Under the pieces are notes generated by a model. The model was not told the origin of the DNA and did no database searches. It was given only the letters and a program-made list of their open reading frames with translations. From Rhodoferax sp. (GTDB lineage Bacteria > Pseudomonadota > Gammaproteobacteria > Burkholderiales > Burkholderiaceae_C), in contig JACKLL010000010.1 in assembly GCA_024235935.1 (NCBI GenBank), forward strand, positions 1 to 64,000: a DNA stretch of 64,000 nt, given 5' to 3'. Each line of letters opens with the position of its first letter. Within the stretch, counting starts at the first letter, position 1. Shown here one piece after another: positions 55,134 to 64,000 of this stretch. A program made the position numbers and the translations under genes.

Positions 55134-55248
55134 GTTAACTGCGTCGCTCCGGCGCAGGCAATCGCCTGGCCTGTCGGACGAGAGGCCGACTTCATGTCCA
55201 TGCGCCAGTGCGGCCCATGGAATTGCCAATTGCAGTGTGCGCTGACTT

Positions 55249-56364
<1,116 letters not shown>

Positions 56365-56440
56365 GGACTGATTCTCCGCTTTCCGGGCCAGGCCTCCAAC
56401 TCCCGGGACCACCCGCCGTTTGCGCTCTAATCGTGACTCC

Positions 56441-57625
56441 ATGCAACGACCCTCTCCGTTCGACCCGTCCCCCGTACACGGCGATACCGCACCCGCATTG
56501 ACCGGCCTGTTGCAGACCGCACCCGCACGGGTGCCGGTGACGGTGGTGCTGCTGGCCAGCAACATCCTGATCTTCGTGGCCATGCTGTACTACGGCGCCA
56601 GCCTGTGGCACACCTCGACCACCGTTCCGCTGGCCTGGGGGGCCAACTTTGGCCCAGCCACCCAGGATGGCCAGTGGTGGCGCCTGGGCACGGCCATGTT
56701 CCTGCATTTCGGCGTGGTCCACCTGGCGCTCAACATGTGGGCGTTGTGGGACATCGGCCGGCTGCTGGAGCAGGTCTACGGGCGCTGGCGCTACGCGCTG
56801 CTGTACCTGGGCGCCGGCGTGTTCGGCAATCTGCTGTCGCTGGTGATCCAGGGCAACCAGGCCGTGTCCGGCGGCGCCTCGGGCGCGATCTTCGGCCTGT
56901 ACGGTGCGCTGGTGCTGTTCCTGTGGCGCGAACGCGCGCAGATGGAGCGCGGCGAATTCCGCTGGATGTTCGGCGCCGCAAGCATCTTCATCGTGCTGGC
57001 ACTGGTGATGGGCCAGCTGATCACCGGCATCGACAACTCGGCGCATGTCGGCGGCCTGATCTCCGGCGCACTGCTGGGCGTGGCCCTGTCCCGCCCGTGG
57101 ACCTGGAACAGCCCGCGCAACCGCTATGTCCGGCAGGCGGCATTGGGCCTGGTGCTGCTGGCCAGCGTCGCGCTGTGGACCAGCGTGCCGGCGCCGAGCT
57201 ACCGGCTGGGCGAGGAAGTCCGGGCGCGCGAGGCCATCAACCGCTTCCTGCTGCAGGACCGGCGCATCAGCCAGGAATGGGAATCCATCATGGGCAAGGG
57301 CCAGGAGAAGCAGCTGAGCTTCGACCAGCTGGCCGGTCAGATCGACAGCGCCATCACCACCGAATACCAGGAAAGCTTCGAGAACCTGTCGGCCCTGCAC
57401 CTGGACACCGCGGCGCCGTCTGCCAGGACGCTGGAAATCCTGCGCAAATACGCCGAACTTCGCTCGACGGCCTCGCAGGAGTTGTCCGAAGGGTTGCGCA
57501 ATCGCGACCCGGCTCAGATCCGCAAGGCGCTGGAGACGGCGCGCCAGGCTCCGGCGCTGGCACAGGGAGCATCGGCAACCGCACGGGCACCGGCGCCTGC
57601 GGCTTCATCGACCACCCCGAGATAG
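56441..57625 (+). CDS. Rhomboid-family intramembrane serine protease
   Basis: A 394-residue membrane protease. The six-helix rhomboid core (about 33-222) includes HFGVVHLALNMWALWDIG, catalytic Ser147 in GGASGAIFGLYG and catalytic His202 in AHVGGLISGAL. A C-terminal extension of about 170 residues (helical, Gln/Glu-rich, then an Ala/Pro tail) is outside the membrane and not part of the protease core. Substrates unknown. A TTG-started reading seven codons longer is possible but the ATG at 56441 is preferred. Confidence 0.92.
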   Translation: MQRPSPFDPSPVHGDTAPALTGLLQTAPARVPVTVVLLASNILIFVAMLYYGASLWHTSTTVPLAWGANFGPATQDGQWWRLGTAMFLHFGVVHLALNMWALWDIGRLLEQVYGRWRYALLYLGAGVFGNLLSLVIQGNQAVSGGASGAIFGLYGALVLFLWRERAQMERGEFRWMFGAASIFIVLALVMGQLITGIDNSAHVGGLISGALLGVALSRPWTWNSPRNRYVRQAALGLVLLASVALWTSVPAPSYRLGEEVRAREAINRFLLQDRRISQEWESIMGKGQEKQLSFDQLAGQIDSAITTEYQESFENLSALHLDTAAPSARTLEILRKYAELRSTASQELSEGLRNRDPAQIRKALETARQAPALAQGASATARAPAPAASSTTPR

Positions 57626-57633
57626 CCCCTGGC

Positions 57634-57650
57634 GGGCGCTGCGCGCGCCC
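57634..57650. terminator. Hairpin between convergent rhomboid and SDR genes
   Basis: GGGCGC (57634-57639) pairs with GCGCCC (57645-57650) across a 5-base loop, in the 40-base gap between the rhomboid stop and the SDR stop. Compatible with a shared terminator, with no T-run. Confidence 0.35.
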
Positions 57651-57665
57651 TGCTGGCGCAGTGTG

Positions 57666-58433
57666 TCAGAACCGCGGGATCGACAAGGCCCCGTCGACAT
57701 GCACCACGCTGCCGGTCGAAAAACCCAGCTCGCCGCTCGCCAGCGCCGCCACGGCCCGCGCGACATCCTGCGGTTGCCCCCAACGCCCCATTGGTACCAG
57801 GCCATCCGCCAGACGCTGGTCGTATTTGTCGGCCACGGGTTCGGTCATCGGCGTGCGGATGATGCCGGGCCGCACCTCGAACACGCCAATACCCAGCGCC
57901 GCCAGACGCAGCGCAAACAGCTTGGTCGCCATGCCCAGGCCGGCCTTGGACACGCAGTATTCGCCGCGTTCGACCGATGCCATCTCGGCACTGACCGACG
58001 AGACGGTGACGATGGAGCGGGATGTCTGTACCCGCGTGGCGACCATGTGCCGCGCCACCGCCTGGGTGAAGAAAAAGGTACCGCGCAGGTTGACATCCAG
58101 CACGTGGTCAAAGGATTCGACCCCCAGTTCGAGCAGGTCGCCCCGATGCGCCGCAGACACGCCAGCATTGTTAACGAGACAGGTGATGGGCCCGCGCGCG
58201 GCAACGATGTGCGCCACCAGGGCGGCATGATCGGCCACCTGGCCCAGATCCGAGGCGTGCAGCGACACCGTGGCGCCGTGTCGTTCAGCGTCGGCGACCA
58301 CCGGTTCGGTGGCATCGAAATCCAGGTCGGTCAAGGCCAGGTCGAAACCGCGCCCGGCCAGCGCGAGTGCAATGGCCGCACCGATGCCACGGCGCGCGCC
58401 GGTCACGATGGCCAGTGGTCGGGGTTGCATCAT
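57666..58433 (-). CDS. Short-chain dehydrogenase/reductase
   Basis: A 255-residue NAD(P)-dependent oxidoreductase. The nucleotide-binding TGxxxGxG reads TGARRGIG (11-18), NAG is in LVNNAGVSA, and the catalytic Ser-Tyr-Lys set is VTVSSVSAEM followed by YCVSKAGL. It ends with GSVVHVDGALSIPRF, like 3-oxoacyl-ACP reductase-type SDRs. Substrate unclear; the single gene has no pathway partner. Two ATGs (58433 and 58430) are possible. Confidence 0.88.
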   Translation of the reverse strand: MMQPRPLAIVTGARRGIGAAIALALAGRGFDLALTDLDFDATEPVVADAERHGATVSLHASDLGQVADHAALVAHIVAARGPITCLVNNAGVSAAHRGDLLELGVESFDHVLDVNLRGTFFFTQAVARHMVATRVQTSRSIVTVSSVSAEMASVERGEYCVSKAGLGMATKLFALRLAALGIGVFEVRPGIIRTPMTEPVADKYDQRLADGLVPMGRWGQPQDVARAVAALASGELGFSTGSVVHVDGALSIPRF

Positions 58434-58578
58434 GGTGAAACTCGGTATGGGTGCAATGATGCCCGACAGCGGACGCCATCACCATCGGCCCGGGTGGATT
58501 TCTGCAAGCAGCGCTCCGACAACGGCCGCCTGCTTCTTGCCTGCGAAGGGCGGAGCGGTCAGGAACCGGGCAACGGGC

Positions 58579-59466
58579 TCAGGCCCATTGCAGGCAGCGC
58601 ATGCCCAGCGTGCCGCGCTGGAAACCCTCGAACACGGTGGCCGGCGGCTTGCGACCGCCCGCTCCCAGCGCATAGAGGAAGGGCCAATAGTGGTCGGGCG
58701 TTGGCACCGCCATCCGCGCCTCGCGGTCCAGGGACTCGTAGGCCAGCAAGGCCTTCTCGTCCCCGGCGGCCAGCGCAGACTTGACGGCCCGGTCGAAGTT
58801 CTGTGCCCAGGGGCGGGATGCGGCCAGGCCATCGGGGAAGTCTTCGGTCGCACGCAGGTTGTGCACCAGGTTGCCACTGCCAATGATGAGCACCCCCATC
58901 TCGCGCAGCGCTGCCAGCTCCCGTCCTGCGGCGTGATGGAAAGCCGCGGGCTTGTCGTAGTCGATGGAGACCTGGAACACCGGCACCGACGCGTCCGGGT
59001 ACAGGTGGTGCAACACCGTCCAGGTCCCATGGTCCAGGCCCCACTTGTCGGTGGCAATGGCAGGGTTCGAACGGACCAGGGCGGCCGCCCGACGTGCCAG
59101 TTCCGGGTGCCCCTTGGCCGGGTATTGCATCTGCTGCAGTTCGTCCGGAAAGCCCTGGAAGTCGTGAATCGTGGGCGGCGCCTCGTGCGCCGTCACCCCG
59201 GTCACGCCGCGGGACAACCAGTGGGCCGAGACGACCAGCACAGCCGTCGGCTGCGGCAGACGACGGCCCCAGCGATGCAGCGTCTGGGTGAACGCGTTGT
59301 CCGAGATCGCGTTCATGGGGCTGCCGTGCCCGATGAACAGTACCGGCAAGCTGCCAGGCTTGGCGGAGGGCGACTTTGCCTGCTGGGCGACGGCCAGCTT
59401 GCTCAGGGCCGCCAGCGACGTCCCGATGGCGGCGTGGCGCAAGAATGTACGACGGGGTGTTTGCAT
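58579..59466 (-). CDS. ygiD: DODA-type extradiol ring-cleavage dioxygenase, Tat-exported
   Basis: A 295-residue protein of the YgiD/DODA family (4,5-DOPA dioxygenase-like, class III extradiol enzymes). The first 28 residues are a Tat signal: MQTPRRTFLRH with the twin arginine, a hydrophobic stretch and AVAQQ. The core has the metal-ligand motifs GHGSPMNAI, VVSAHWLSRG and GSGNLVHNLR, and the WGLDHGTW segment. YgiD is normally cytoplasmic, so a Tat signal is unusual and would place it in the periplasm. ATG at 59466 is needed for the signal. Confidence 0.86.
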   Translation of the reverse strand: MQTPRRTFLRHAAIGTSLAALSKLAVAQQAKSPSAKPGSLPVLFIGHGSPMNAISDNAFTQTLHRWGRRLPQPTAVLVVSAHWLSRGVTGVTAHEAPPTIHDFQGFPDELQQMQYPAKGHPELARRAAALVRSNPAIATDKWGLDHGTWTVLHHLYPDASVPVFQVSIDYDKPAAFHHAAGRELAALREMGVLIIGSGNLVHNLRATEDFPDGLAASRPWAQNFDRAVKSALAAGDEKALLAYESLDREARMAVPTPDHYWPFLYALGAGGRKPPATVFEGFQRGTLGMRCLQWA

Positions 59467-59794
59467 GTAAGGAATCGGGGCGGCGCAAGGCGCCAGGCGT
59501 GATTGACCCAGGACGGAGCCTTGCCGCACCCATTGGTTCCCGAAGCCTTGCTTGTTGCGATGAAAAATCCTGCCGCTCGACCGGTTGATTCGCCCAAGGC
59601 CCGGGCGCTCATCCCCTGCATGCACAACAAACAGGATTTATCGAAGAATAGGCAAATATCTTTCGGATTTTCACCCCATCCCCGCGCAACTAGATTGGCA
59701 CTGCGACGGCAACAGGTGATCCGCAGGAAACGCCTGCCCCCGCCACCTGTGCCGCCGGGATTCCCCTTCCATCCACTCTCCGGAAAGGTCCACC
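59467..59794. other. 328-base gene-free region with an AT-rich dyad
   Basis: Divergent promoter region between ygiD and the TerB-like gene. The only AT-rich part is around 59625-59665. An imperfect dyad with ATTT at 59636 and AAAT ending at 59657 encloses TATCGAAGAATAGGC, a T-N11-A-like layout that could be a LysR-type site; no LysR gene is adjacent. GGAAAGG lies 8 bases before the TerB ATG. No other feature was seen. Confidence 0.4.
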
Positions 59795-60274
59795 ATGAGC
59801 AAGCATTTTTCCTCTGCGCACCGTTATCCACGCAACAGCCCGCATGCCGCCGGCCGGGTGGTCGCCTTGGCGCTCATCGCAAATGGTGAAGTCAAGCCGT
59901 CCGAGTGGGCCGAGCTCGAGACGCACCAGGTTCACGAACAACTCGGCCTGACCAAGGAGGAGTGGCATGACGTGGTTGGCGATCTGTATGTCGACGTGGT
60001 CTGCGCTGCAAGCTCGCTTGCCGGCGGCCTGGTCGATCAACAGGTGATCGCACAGGTGCTGGCGGATGTCGACGACCCGGCGCTGCAAAGACGGGTCATC
60101 GGCCTGTGCATGGCCGTCATCCATGCCGACCGGCAGATCGATGAAGGAGAGTCCGCCGTGTTGCGCACCGCCATCGACCGCTGGGACCTGCACCCCGAAG
60201 ATCAGGAGGTCATCGAACCCCTGCTCTATGGACGCGACTTTCAGGTAATGCCACGCCGCACACGCTGGCACTAG
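59795..60274 (+). CDS. TerB-like domain protein
   Basis: A 159-residue helical cytoplasmic protein. The central and C-terminal region (LGLTKEEWHDVVGDLYVDVV, then CMAVIHADRQIDEGESAVLRTAIDRWDL) has the TerB/tellurite-resistance-like pattern of an acidic residue-rich EF-hand-like helix pair. Stand-alone TerB domains bind metal and occur in stress-response networks, but no ter operon is present. AAAGG precedes the ATG at 59795. Confidence 0.7.
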   Translation: MSKHFSSAHRYPRNSPHAAGRVVALALIANGEVKPSEWAELETHQVHEQLGLTKEEWHDVVGDLYVDVVCAASSLAGGLVDQQVIAQVLADVDDPALQRRVIGLCMAVIHADRQIDEGESAVLRTAIDRWDLHPEDQEVIEPLLYGRDFQVMPRRTRWH

Positions 60275-60383
60275 CCGCCGCGGCCTGCAACCGGATACGA
60301 TTGCGGGCCATCCGGCAGCATGGCAATCGCCCTGCCGCTCGGCCTCCTGGCCGAGGCCCCCATTTCACCCAGGCAAGGCGTAC

Positions 60384-61466
60384 ATGCAGTTGCTGATGTT
60401 TTTCGCAGGCTTGCTGGCGCTGATCGCCGGCGCCGAGTTGCTGGTGCGCGGCGCCTCCAGGCTGGCGCTTTCCTTCGGGATCTCGCCGCTCGTGGTGGGA
60501 CTCACCATCGTCGCGTTCGGAACCAGTGCGCCGGAGATCGCCGTGTCGGTGGGCGCCGCACTGGACGGACGCACCGACATCGCGATTGGCAATGTGGTGG
60601 GCAGCAACATCGTCAACGTGCTGTTCATCCTCGGGCTGTCGGCCCTCATCATTCCGCTGGTGGTCCATGCACAGATCGTGCGCCAGGAGGTGCCGATCAT
60701 GATTGGCGCCTCACTGCTGCTGATGGTGTTTGCGATCGACGGGCGGATCGGATTCTGGGAAAGCGGCTTTCTGCTGGCCCTGCTGCTGGCCTACACGGTG
60801 TTCCTGATCCTGCAGTCGCGCCGCGAGACGCAGTCCACCCGCGATGAATACGCCCACGAAGTGGTCAAGGCCAGCCGCTGGGACGCGCACTGGGCCGCGC
60901 AACTGCTGCTCATCGCTGCCGGCCTGGGCCTGCTGGTCGTCGGATCGCAATGGCTGGTGACGGCAGCCAGCGCATTTGCCCGGGCCATGGGCGTCAGTGA
61001 CCTGGTGATCGGCCTGACCGTCGTCGCGGTGGGAACGTCCCTGCCCGAGGTGGCCACCTCGCTGATGGCCGCGTTGCGCAAGGAACGCGACATTGCCGTC
61101 GGCAACGTCATTGGCAGCAACATCTTCAACCTGCTGGGCTGCGTGGGCCTCACCGGCCTGGTCACCGGCGACGGCCTGCCCATCGCCGCCGGTTTGCTCA
61201 ACTTCGATCTCTGGGTGATGCTGGCGGCAGCCTTTGCGTGCCTGCCGGTATTTCTCAGCGGCCGGGAAATCGCGCGCTGGGAAGGTGGCGTGTTCCTGGC
61301 GTACTTCGTGGCCTACACGACCTACGTTGTCCTCAGCGCGCAGCAGCACGCCATGCTGCCGGTATTCGGTACGGCCATGCTGAGCTTCGTGCTGCCGCTG
61401 ACCGTGGTCACGCTGGTCGTGGTGATGCTGCGCCCGAACCGCGAGCGCGGGTCGGGCGGGCCTTGA
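60384..61466 (+). CDS. Calcium/sodium antiporter (YrbG type)
   Basis: A 360-residue inner-membrane cation exchanger of the CaCA superfamily. Two internally repeated halves are visible, each with the alpha-repeat signature: VGLTIVAFGTSAPEIAVSVGAAL with GNVVGSNI in the first half, and IGLTVVAVGTSLPEVATSLMAAL with GNVIGSNIFNLLG in the second. The acidic Glu in PE binds the cation. About ten hydrophobic helices. Homologous to E. coli YrbG, whose physiological direction is still debated. The ATG at 60384 agrees with the first helix. Confidence 0.92.
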   Translation: MQLLMFFAGLLALIAGAELLVRGASRLALSFGISPLVVGLTIVAFGTSAPEIAVSVGAALDGRTDIAIGNVVGSNIVNVLFILGLSALIIPLVVHAQIVRQEVPIMIGASLLLMVFAIDGRIGFWESGFLLALLLAYTVFLILQSRRETQSTRDEYAHEVVKASRWDAHWAAQLLLIAAGLGLLVVGSQWLVTAASAFARAMGVSDLVIGLTVVAVGTSLPEVATSLMAALRKERDIAVGNVIGSNIFNLLGCVGLTGLVTGDGLPIAAGLLNFDLWVMLAAAFACLPVFLSGREIARWEGGVFLAYFVAYTTYVVLSAQQHAMLPVFGTAMLSFVLPLTVVTLVVVMLRPNRERGSGGP

Positions 61467-61484
61467 GCCGCGGCGATCACCGCA

Positions 61485-61511
61485 CCGGCCAGGCCCGACA
61501 GTGCTGGCCGG
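61485..61511. terminator. Hairpin between convergent antiporter and dehydrogenase genes
   Basis: CCGGCCAG (61485-61492) pairs perfectly with CTGGCCGG (61504-61511) around an 11-base loop, filling the gap between the antiporter stop (61466) and the dehydrogenase stop (61512). An 8-bp GC stem fits a shared bidirectional terminator without a U-run. Confidence 0.45.
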
Positions 61512-62663
61512 CTACGCCGGCAGACCCTTGCTCGGATCGATCAACACCTTGGCGCCCGTCGAACGCTGGCCGTAGACCGCTATGGCGTCCAGTGTCAGCG
61601 CCTCGGCCAGCGACACCGTGCGCGAATAGTGGCTGGCGAAGGTGGTCTTGAGTTCAGCGGCAACGCGTTCGCGCAGCTTCTGGGCTTCGGCCGAACCGAT
61701 CTTCTGCAGGAACGGGAACAGCAGCCAGCCCCCCATGCCCCAGGCCATGCCGAAGCTGCGGCTGAACTCGGTCGGCGCCGGATCCAGCATGCCGTACAGG
61801 TAGACCTGCTTGTGCACGGCAGACCCGTAACGGCTGTATTCCTTGGCGCTGCGATTGATCGCTGCTTCCATGCAGGTCAGGATCTGGCCGGCCAGCTTGC
61901 CGCCGCCGATGGCGTCAAACGCGATGGTGGCACCGGTCTCGGCCAGCGCATCGGTCAGCTCGGCCATGAAGTCGGGCGAGGTGATGACGCAGACGTGCGT
62001 GGCACCCTGCGCGCGCAGCAGCGCCGCCTGCTCGGGCTTGCGCACGATGTTCACCAGTGCGATGCCATCCTTCAGGCAGATGCGGTTGAGCATCTGCCCC
62101 AGGTTGGACGCAGCCGCGGTATGCACCAGCGCCTTGTGCCCCTCGCGCTTCATGGTCTCGACCATGCCCAGCGCGGTGAGCGGGTTGACGAAGCAGGAAG
62201 CACCGTCCGCCGCCGTGGCGCCCGGCGGCAGCACCAGACATTGCTGGGCCTTGACGCAGCGATGCTGCGCGTACATCGCGCCACCAATCACCGCCACCGT
62301 CTTGCCCAGCAGCGCCTGCGCGGCAGCAGAATGGCCCGCCTTGATCACCACACCAGCGCCCTCGTTGCCCACCGGCATCGACGCGTCGACGCGGCCGGCC
62401 ATGGCTCGCATCAGCTTTTCCGGCACGCGGGCGGTCAGCACCGGACGCGCTGGCGTGCCCGTGACCTTGGCCGTGTCCATGTCGGCCGCGCCGAACAGCA
62501 GGCCCAGGTCCGACGGGTTGATGGGCGTGGCCTCGATACGCACCAGCACCTCGTCGGCCGTCGGCTCGGGGATCTGCACGTCTTGCAGCGAGACTTCGAG
62601 CTCGCCACTGGCGCGGATCAGGGAGCGCAGTTGCAGGCTGGTGGGTGTGGTGTCTGTGGTCAT
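61512..62663 (-). CDS. Zinc-containing alcohol dehydrogenase-family oxidoreductase
   Basis: A 383-residue medium-chain dehydrogenase/reductase. The N-terminal GroES-like half (DEVLVRIEATPINPSDLGLL, VGNEGAGVV) precedes a Rossmann half with ALVHTAAASNLGQMLNRICLKDGIALVNIVRK. The usual catalytic zinc Cys is not obvious, so it is closer to quinone oxidoreductase-like, zinc-free members. An insertion around residues 60-80 (DMDTAKVTGTPARPVLTARVP) is unlike alcohol dehydrogenases. Start ATG at 62663 with AAGGAG upstream. Substrate unknown. Confidence 0.85.
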   Translation of the reverse strand: MTTDTTPTSLQLRSLIRASGELEVSLQDVQIPEPTADEVLVRIEATPINPSDLGLLFGAADMDTAKVTGTPARPVLTARVPEKLMRAMAGRVDASMPVGNEGAGVVIKAGHSAAAQALLGKTVAVIGGAMYAQHRCVKAQQCLVLPPGATAADGASCFVNPLTALGMVETMKREGHKALVHTAAASNLGQMLNRICLKDGIALVNIVRKPEQAALLRAQGATHVCVITSPDFMAELTDALAETGATIAFDAIGGGKLAGQILTCMEAAINRSAKEYSRYGSAVHKQVYLYGMLDPAPTEFSRSFGMAWGMGGWLLFPFLQKIGSAEAQKLRERVAAELKTTFASHYSRTVSLAEALTLDAIAVYGQRSTGAKVLIDPSKGLPA

Positions 62664-62980
62664 GGAGGCTCCTTCTCGGCTTTGGGCAATCGACGAGTCT
62701 AGTTGGATGGGAGCCACCGCATACGCTGATGGATCATCTCCTCATGGAAGGTAGGGGTGCGCGGGGCGCGGGGCGCGGTGCGCGGTGCGCAAGCCTGATT
62801 CACCGCACGATCGGGGCCGCGCCATGCTATGCCATGCTGCCGCAGCCTGCGCTCAGGTAGCCGACGCCCTGGTGGCCCTTTGCGCCACGTTGCTTGAAGT
62901 GGTCCCAAGCTGGCGAGTCAGGACGTCCGCCCTTGATTCACCGACGATAATCCGCCCAAAAAGCGTCCGGGGAGTTCGTC
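62664..62980. other. 317-base gene-free region with a GC heptamer repeat
   Basis: Divergent region between the dehydrogenase and the NYN gene. It contains a heptamer tandem array (listed separately) and the promoter side of both genes. No further gene or RNA was seen. Confidence 0.6.
62759..62790. repeat. Heptanucleotide tandem repeat
   Basis: Four copies of a seven-base unit, GCGCGGG, GCGCGGG, GCGCGGT and GCGCGGT, plus a partial GCGC, lie head to tail in a noncoding region. Such arrays can change length by slipped-strand synthesis and could tune the nearby promoters. Confidence 0.85.
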
Positions 62981-63898
62981 ATGACACAGGTCTCGCAGAC
63001 AGAGTCTCACGTTGCAGTACTGGTGGACTGCGACAACACCGTACCGGAAGTGCTCGAACACGCCTTGCGCGTCGTCGCACAATTCGGCCGTGTAGTCATG
63101 CGTCGCGGCTATGGCAACCACCACACGTTGATGAATCGTTGGCAGGAAGCGATGGTGCGCCTCGCCTTTACGCCGTGCCTGCAGTACCAGTACGCGGCCG
63201 GCAAGAACACGTCCGACATTGCGCTGGCGCTCGATGCCATCGAGGCCATCGAGGCCATGTTCGACAAACGCGCAGACACCTTTTGCCTGGTCACCAGCGA
63301 CTCGGACTTCGCCTATCTATGCCGCAAACTGCGCGAGCGTGGTGCCACGGTCTATATCGTGGGGGAACCCAAGTCCCCGGAGGCTTTGCGCAACGCCAGC
63401 GACCAGTTTTTCGAGTGGTCGAGGCCAGAGGCTTCAGGCACGATCGAGCCAGACACCGACCGCACGTCCGCGCCCGCACCCGACAAGCGCGATGAACCCA
63501 CCAAATCGGATTCCGCAAAACCTGTCGTCAAGCGCCGACCGAGGTTCGTGGTCGATGCGGTTGCACTGCTGACCGGCGAAGCAACGGACGGCAAGATTGG
63601 CCTGGGCCCGCTCGGCCAGTACCTCAAACGATCAGACCCGTCGTTTTCACCACGAGCTTATGGCCATTCCGGTCTCCTTGACATGATTCGCACCTACGTG
63701 TTGATTCCGTTTGAGTACGGTGCCATCGATTTCGCTTCATGCCAATATCGGGAAGTTTGCAAATTTCGACAAGCGCAGAGAATCGCTACAGGGAGAAGAA
63801 AAAATGGATACGAGGACGCTTTCCGAGCGAGATATCTGCACGAAATTCATCACGCCCGCGATTCAGCAGGCTGGATGGGGGCAGCATCAGTTCCGTGA
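62981..63898 (+). CDS. NYN-domain/OST-HTH protein, 3' end probably disrupted
   Basis: A PIN-like NYN nuclease of about 305 codons. The N-terminal NYN domain starts HVAVLVDCDNT with two acidic residues and ends with LVTSDSDFAYLCRKLRERGATV. A basic linker leads to an OST-HTH/LOTUS domain (about 185-245, IGLGPLGQYLKRSDPSFSPRAYGHSG), which binds structured RNA in related proteins. After LLDMIRTYVLIPF the sequence stops resembling this domain and becomes a basic random-like tail running 95 bases into the overlapping hsdR frame, where local DNA is AT-richer. The original 3' end appears lost at about 63700, possibly by insertion of the downstream restriction locus. Confidence 0.8.
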   Translation: MTQVSQTESHVAVLVDCDNTVPEVLEHALRVVAQFGRVVMRRGYGNHHTLMNRWQEAMVRLAFTPCLQYQYAAGKNTSDIALALDAIEAIEAMFDKRADTFCLVTSDSDFAYLCRKLRERGATVYIVGEPKSPEALRNASDQFFEWSRPEASGTIEPDTDRTSAPAPDKRDEPTKSDSAKPVVKRRPRFVVDAVALLTGEATDGKIGLGPLGQYLKRSDPSFSPRAYGHSGLLDMIRTYVLIPFEYGAIDFASCQYREVCKFRQAQRIATGRRKNGYEDAFRARYLHEIHHARDSAGWMGAASVP

Positions 63899-64000
63899 GG
63901 AAGTCGGCCTTACTGACGGCCGGGTCATGGTGCGCGGCAAACTTGCGGCTCGCATCCAGAACCCGGAGGTCAAGGGCGGCCCAAAGCGTGCCGACTTTGT
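63804..64000 (+). CDS. hsdR: Type I restriction enzyme R subunit (HsdR), N-terminal fragment
   Basis: The first 65 codons of a long gene leaving the window. The N-terminus reads MDTRTLSERDICTKFITPAI, followed by QQAGWGQHQFREEV, the typical start of the EcoEI-type HsdR nuclease domain that precedes the DEAD/DEAH translocase. GGGAG lies a few bases before the ATG at 63804. It overlaps the tail of the NYN frame in another frame. It should be followed to the right by the remaining hsdR and by hsdS/hsdM, unless these are to the left. Confidence 0.8.
   Translation, partial: MDTRTLSERDICTKFITPAIQQAGWGQHQFREEVGLTDGRVMVRGKLAARIQNPEVKGGPKRADF

Overview
The window is high-GC, gene-dense bacterial chromosome from a betaproteobacterium, most likely Burkholderiales and plausibly Comamonadaceae. 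The support is the core order mnmG-rsmG-lysE-parA-hydrolase-parB, typical betaproteobacterial small families (DUF2788, DUF2189, NnrU, a cysteine-free glutaredoxin), and a decayed copy of what looks like a Comamonadaceae dispersed repeat near 31004. Two parS-like sites inside rsmG and mnmG suggest the region lies near the replication origin. No tRNA, rRNA, CRISPR array or insertion sequence was found.

Layout. 1-6.2 kb: tail of a sensor kinase, large-subunit catalase KatE with a small upstream partner, cupin, M15 peptidase, phosphoesterase, GNAT and hotdog enzymes, cobalamin adenosyltransferase. 6.3-22.6 kb: a compact minus-strand six-gene cluster, read from 22631 down: OmpR-type response regulator, LysM-FecR protein, CHASE2 histidine kinase, a 2572-residue DUF11/SdrD_B repeat surface protein, a large outer-membrane beta-barrel protein and an OmpA-type anchor. 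It looks like a self-regulated surface-structure locus. 22.8-29.4 kb: FAD-linked oxidase, a NarL-type two-component pair, an exported Q/A/N-rich protein, HD-GYP and a membrane methyltransferase. 29.4-36.3 kb: parB/parA and mnmG/rsmG, with a Phd-PIN toxin-antitoxin module joined by ATGA overlaps directly to mnmG.

39.7-46.5 kb: a plus-strand four-gene operon encoding a GAF-HlyD adaptor, an M50 peptidase with a PqqD-like front and HlyD-like tail, a short SecA-like ATPase, and a periplasmic HlyD adaptor. I recognise no named pathway for this combination. It reads as an export or protein-maturation machine driven by a SecA-like motor rather than an ABC ATPase. It is the best candidate for an undescribed system here, together with the surface locus.

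46.6-63 kb is mostly housekeeping and signalling: hemerythrin behind an FNR-like box, Spy/CpxP-like protein, cysteine-free glutaredoxin, NnrU, a diguanylate cyclase with an I-site, two tandem NERD-like paralogues with an altered active site, DAHP synthase, rhomboid protease, a Tat-exported DODA dioxygenase and a Ca/Na antiporter. At the right edge a NYN/OST-HTH gene loses its normal end where AT-richer DNA starts, followed by the first codons of a type I restriction hsdR gene. This looks like the edge of a defence island.
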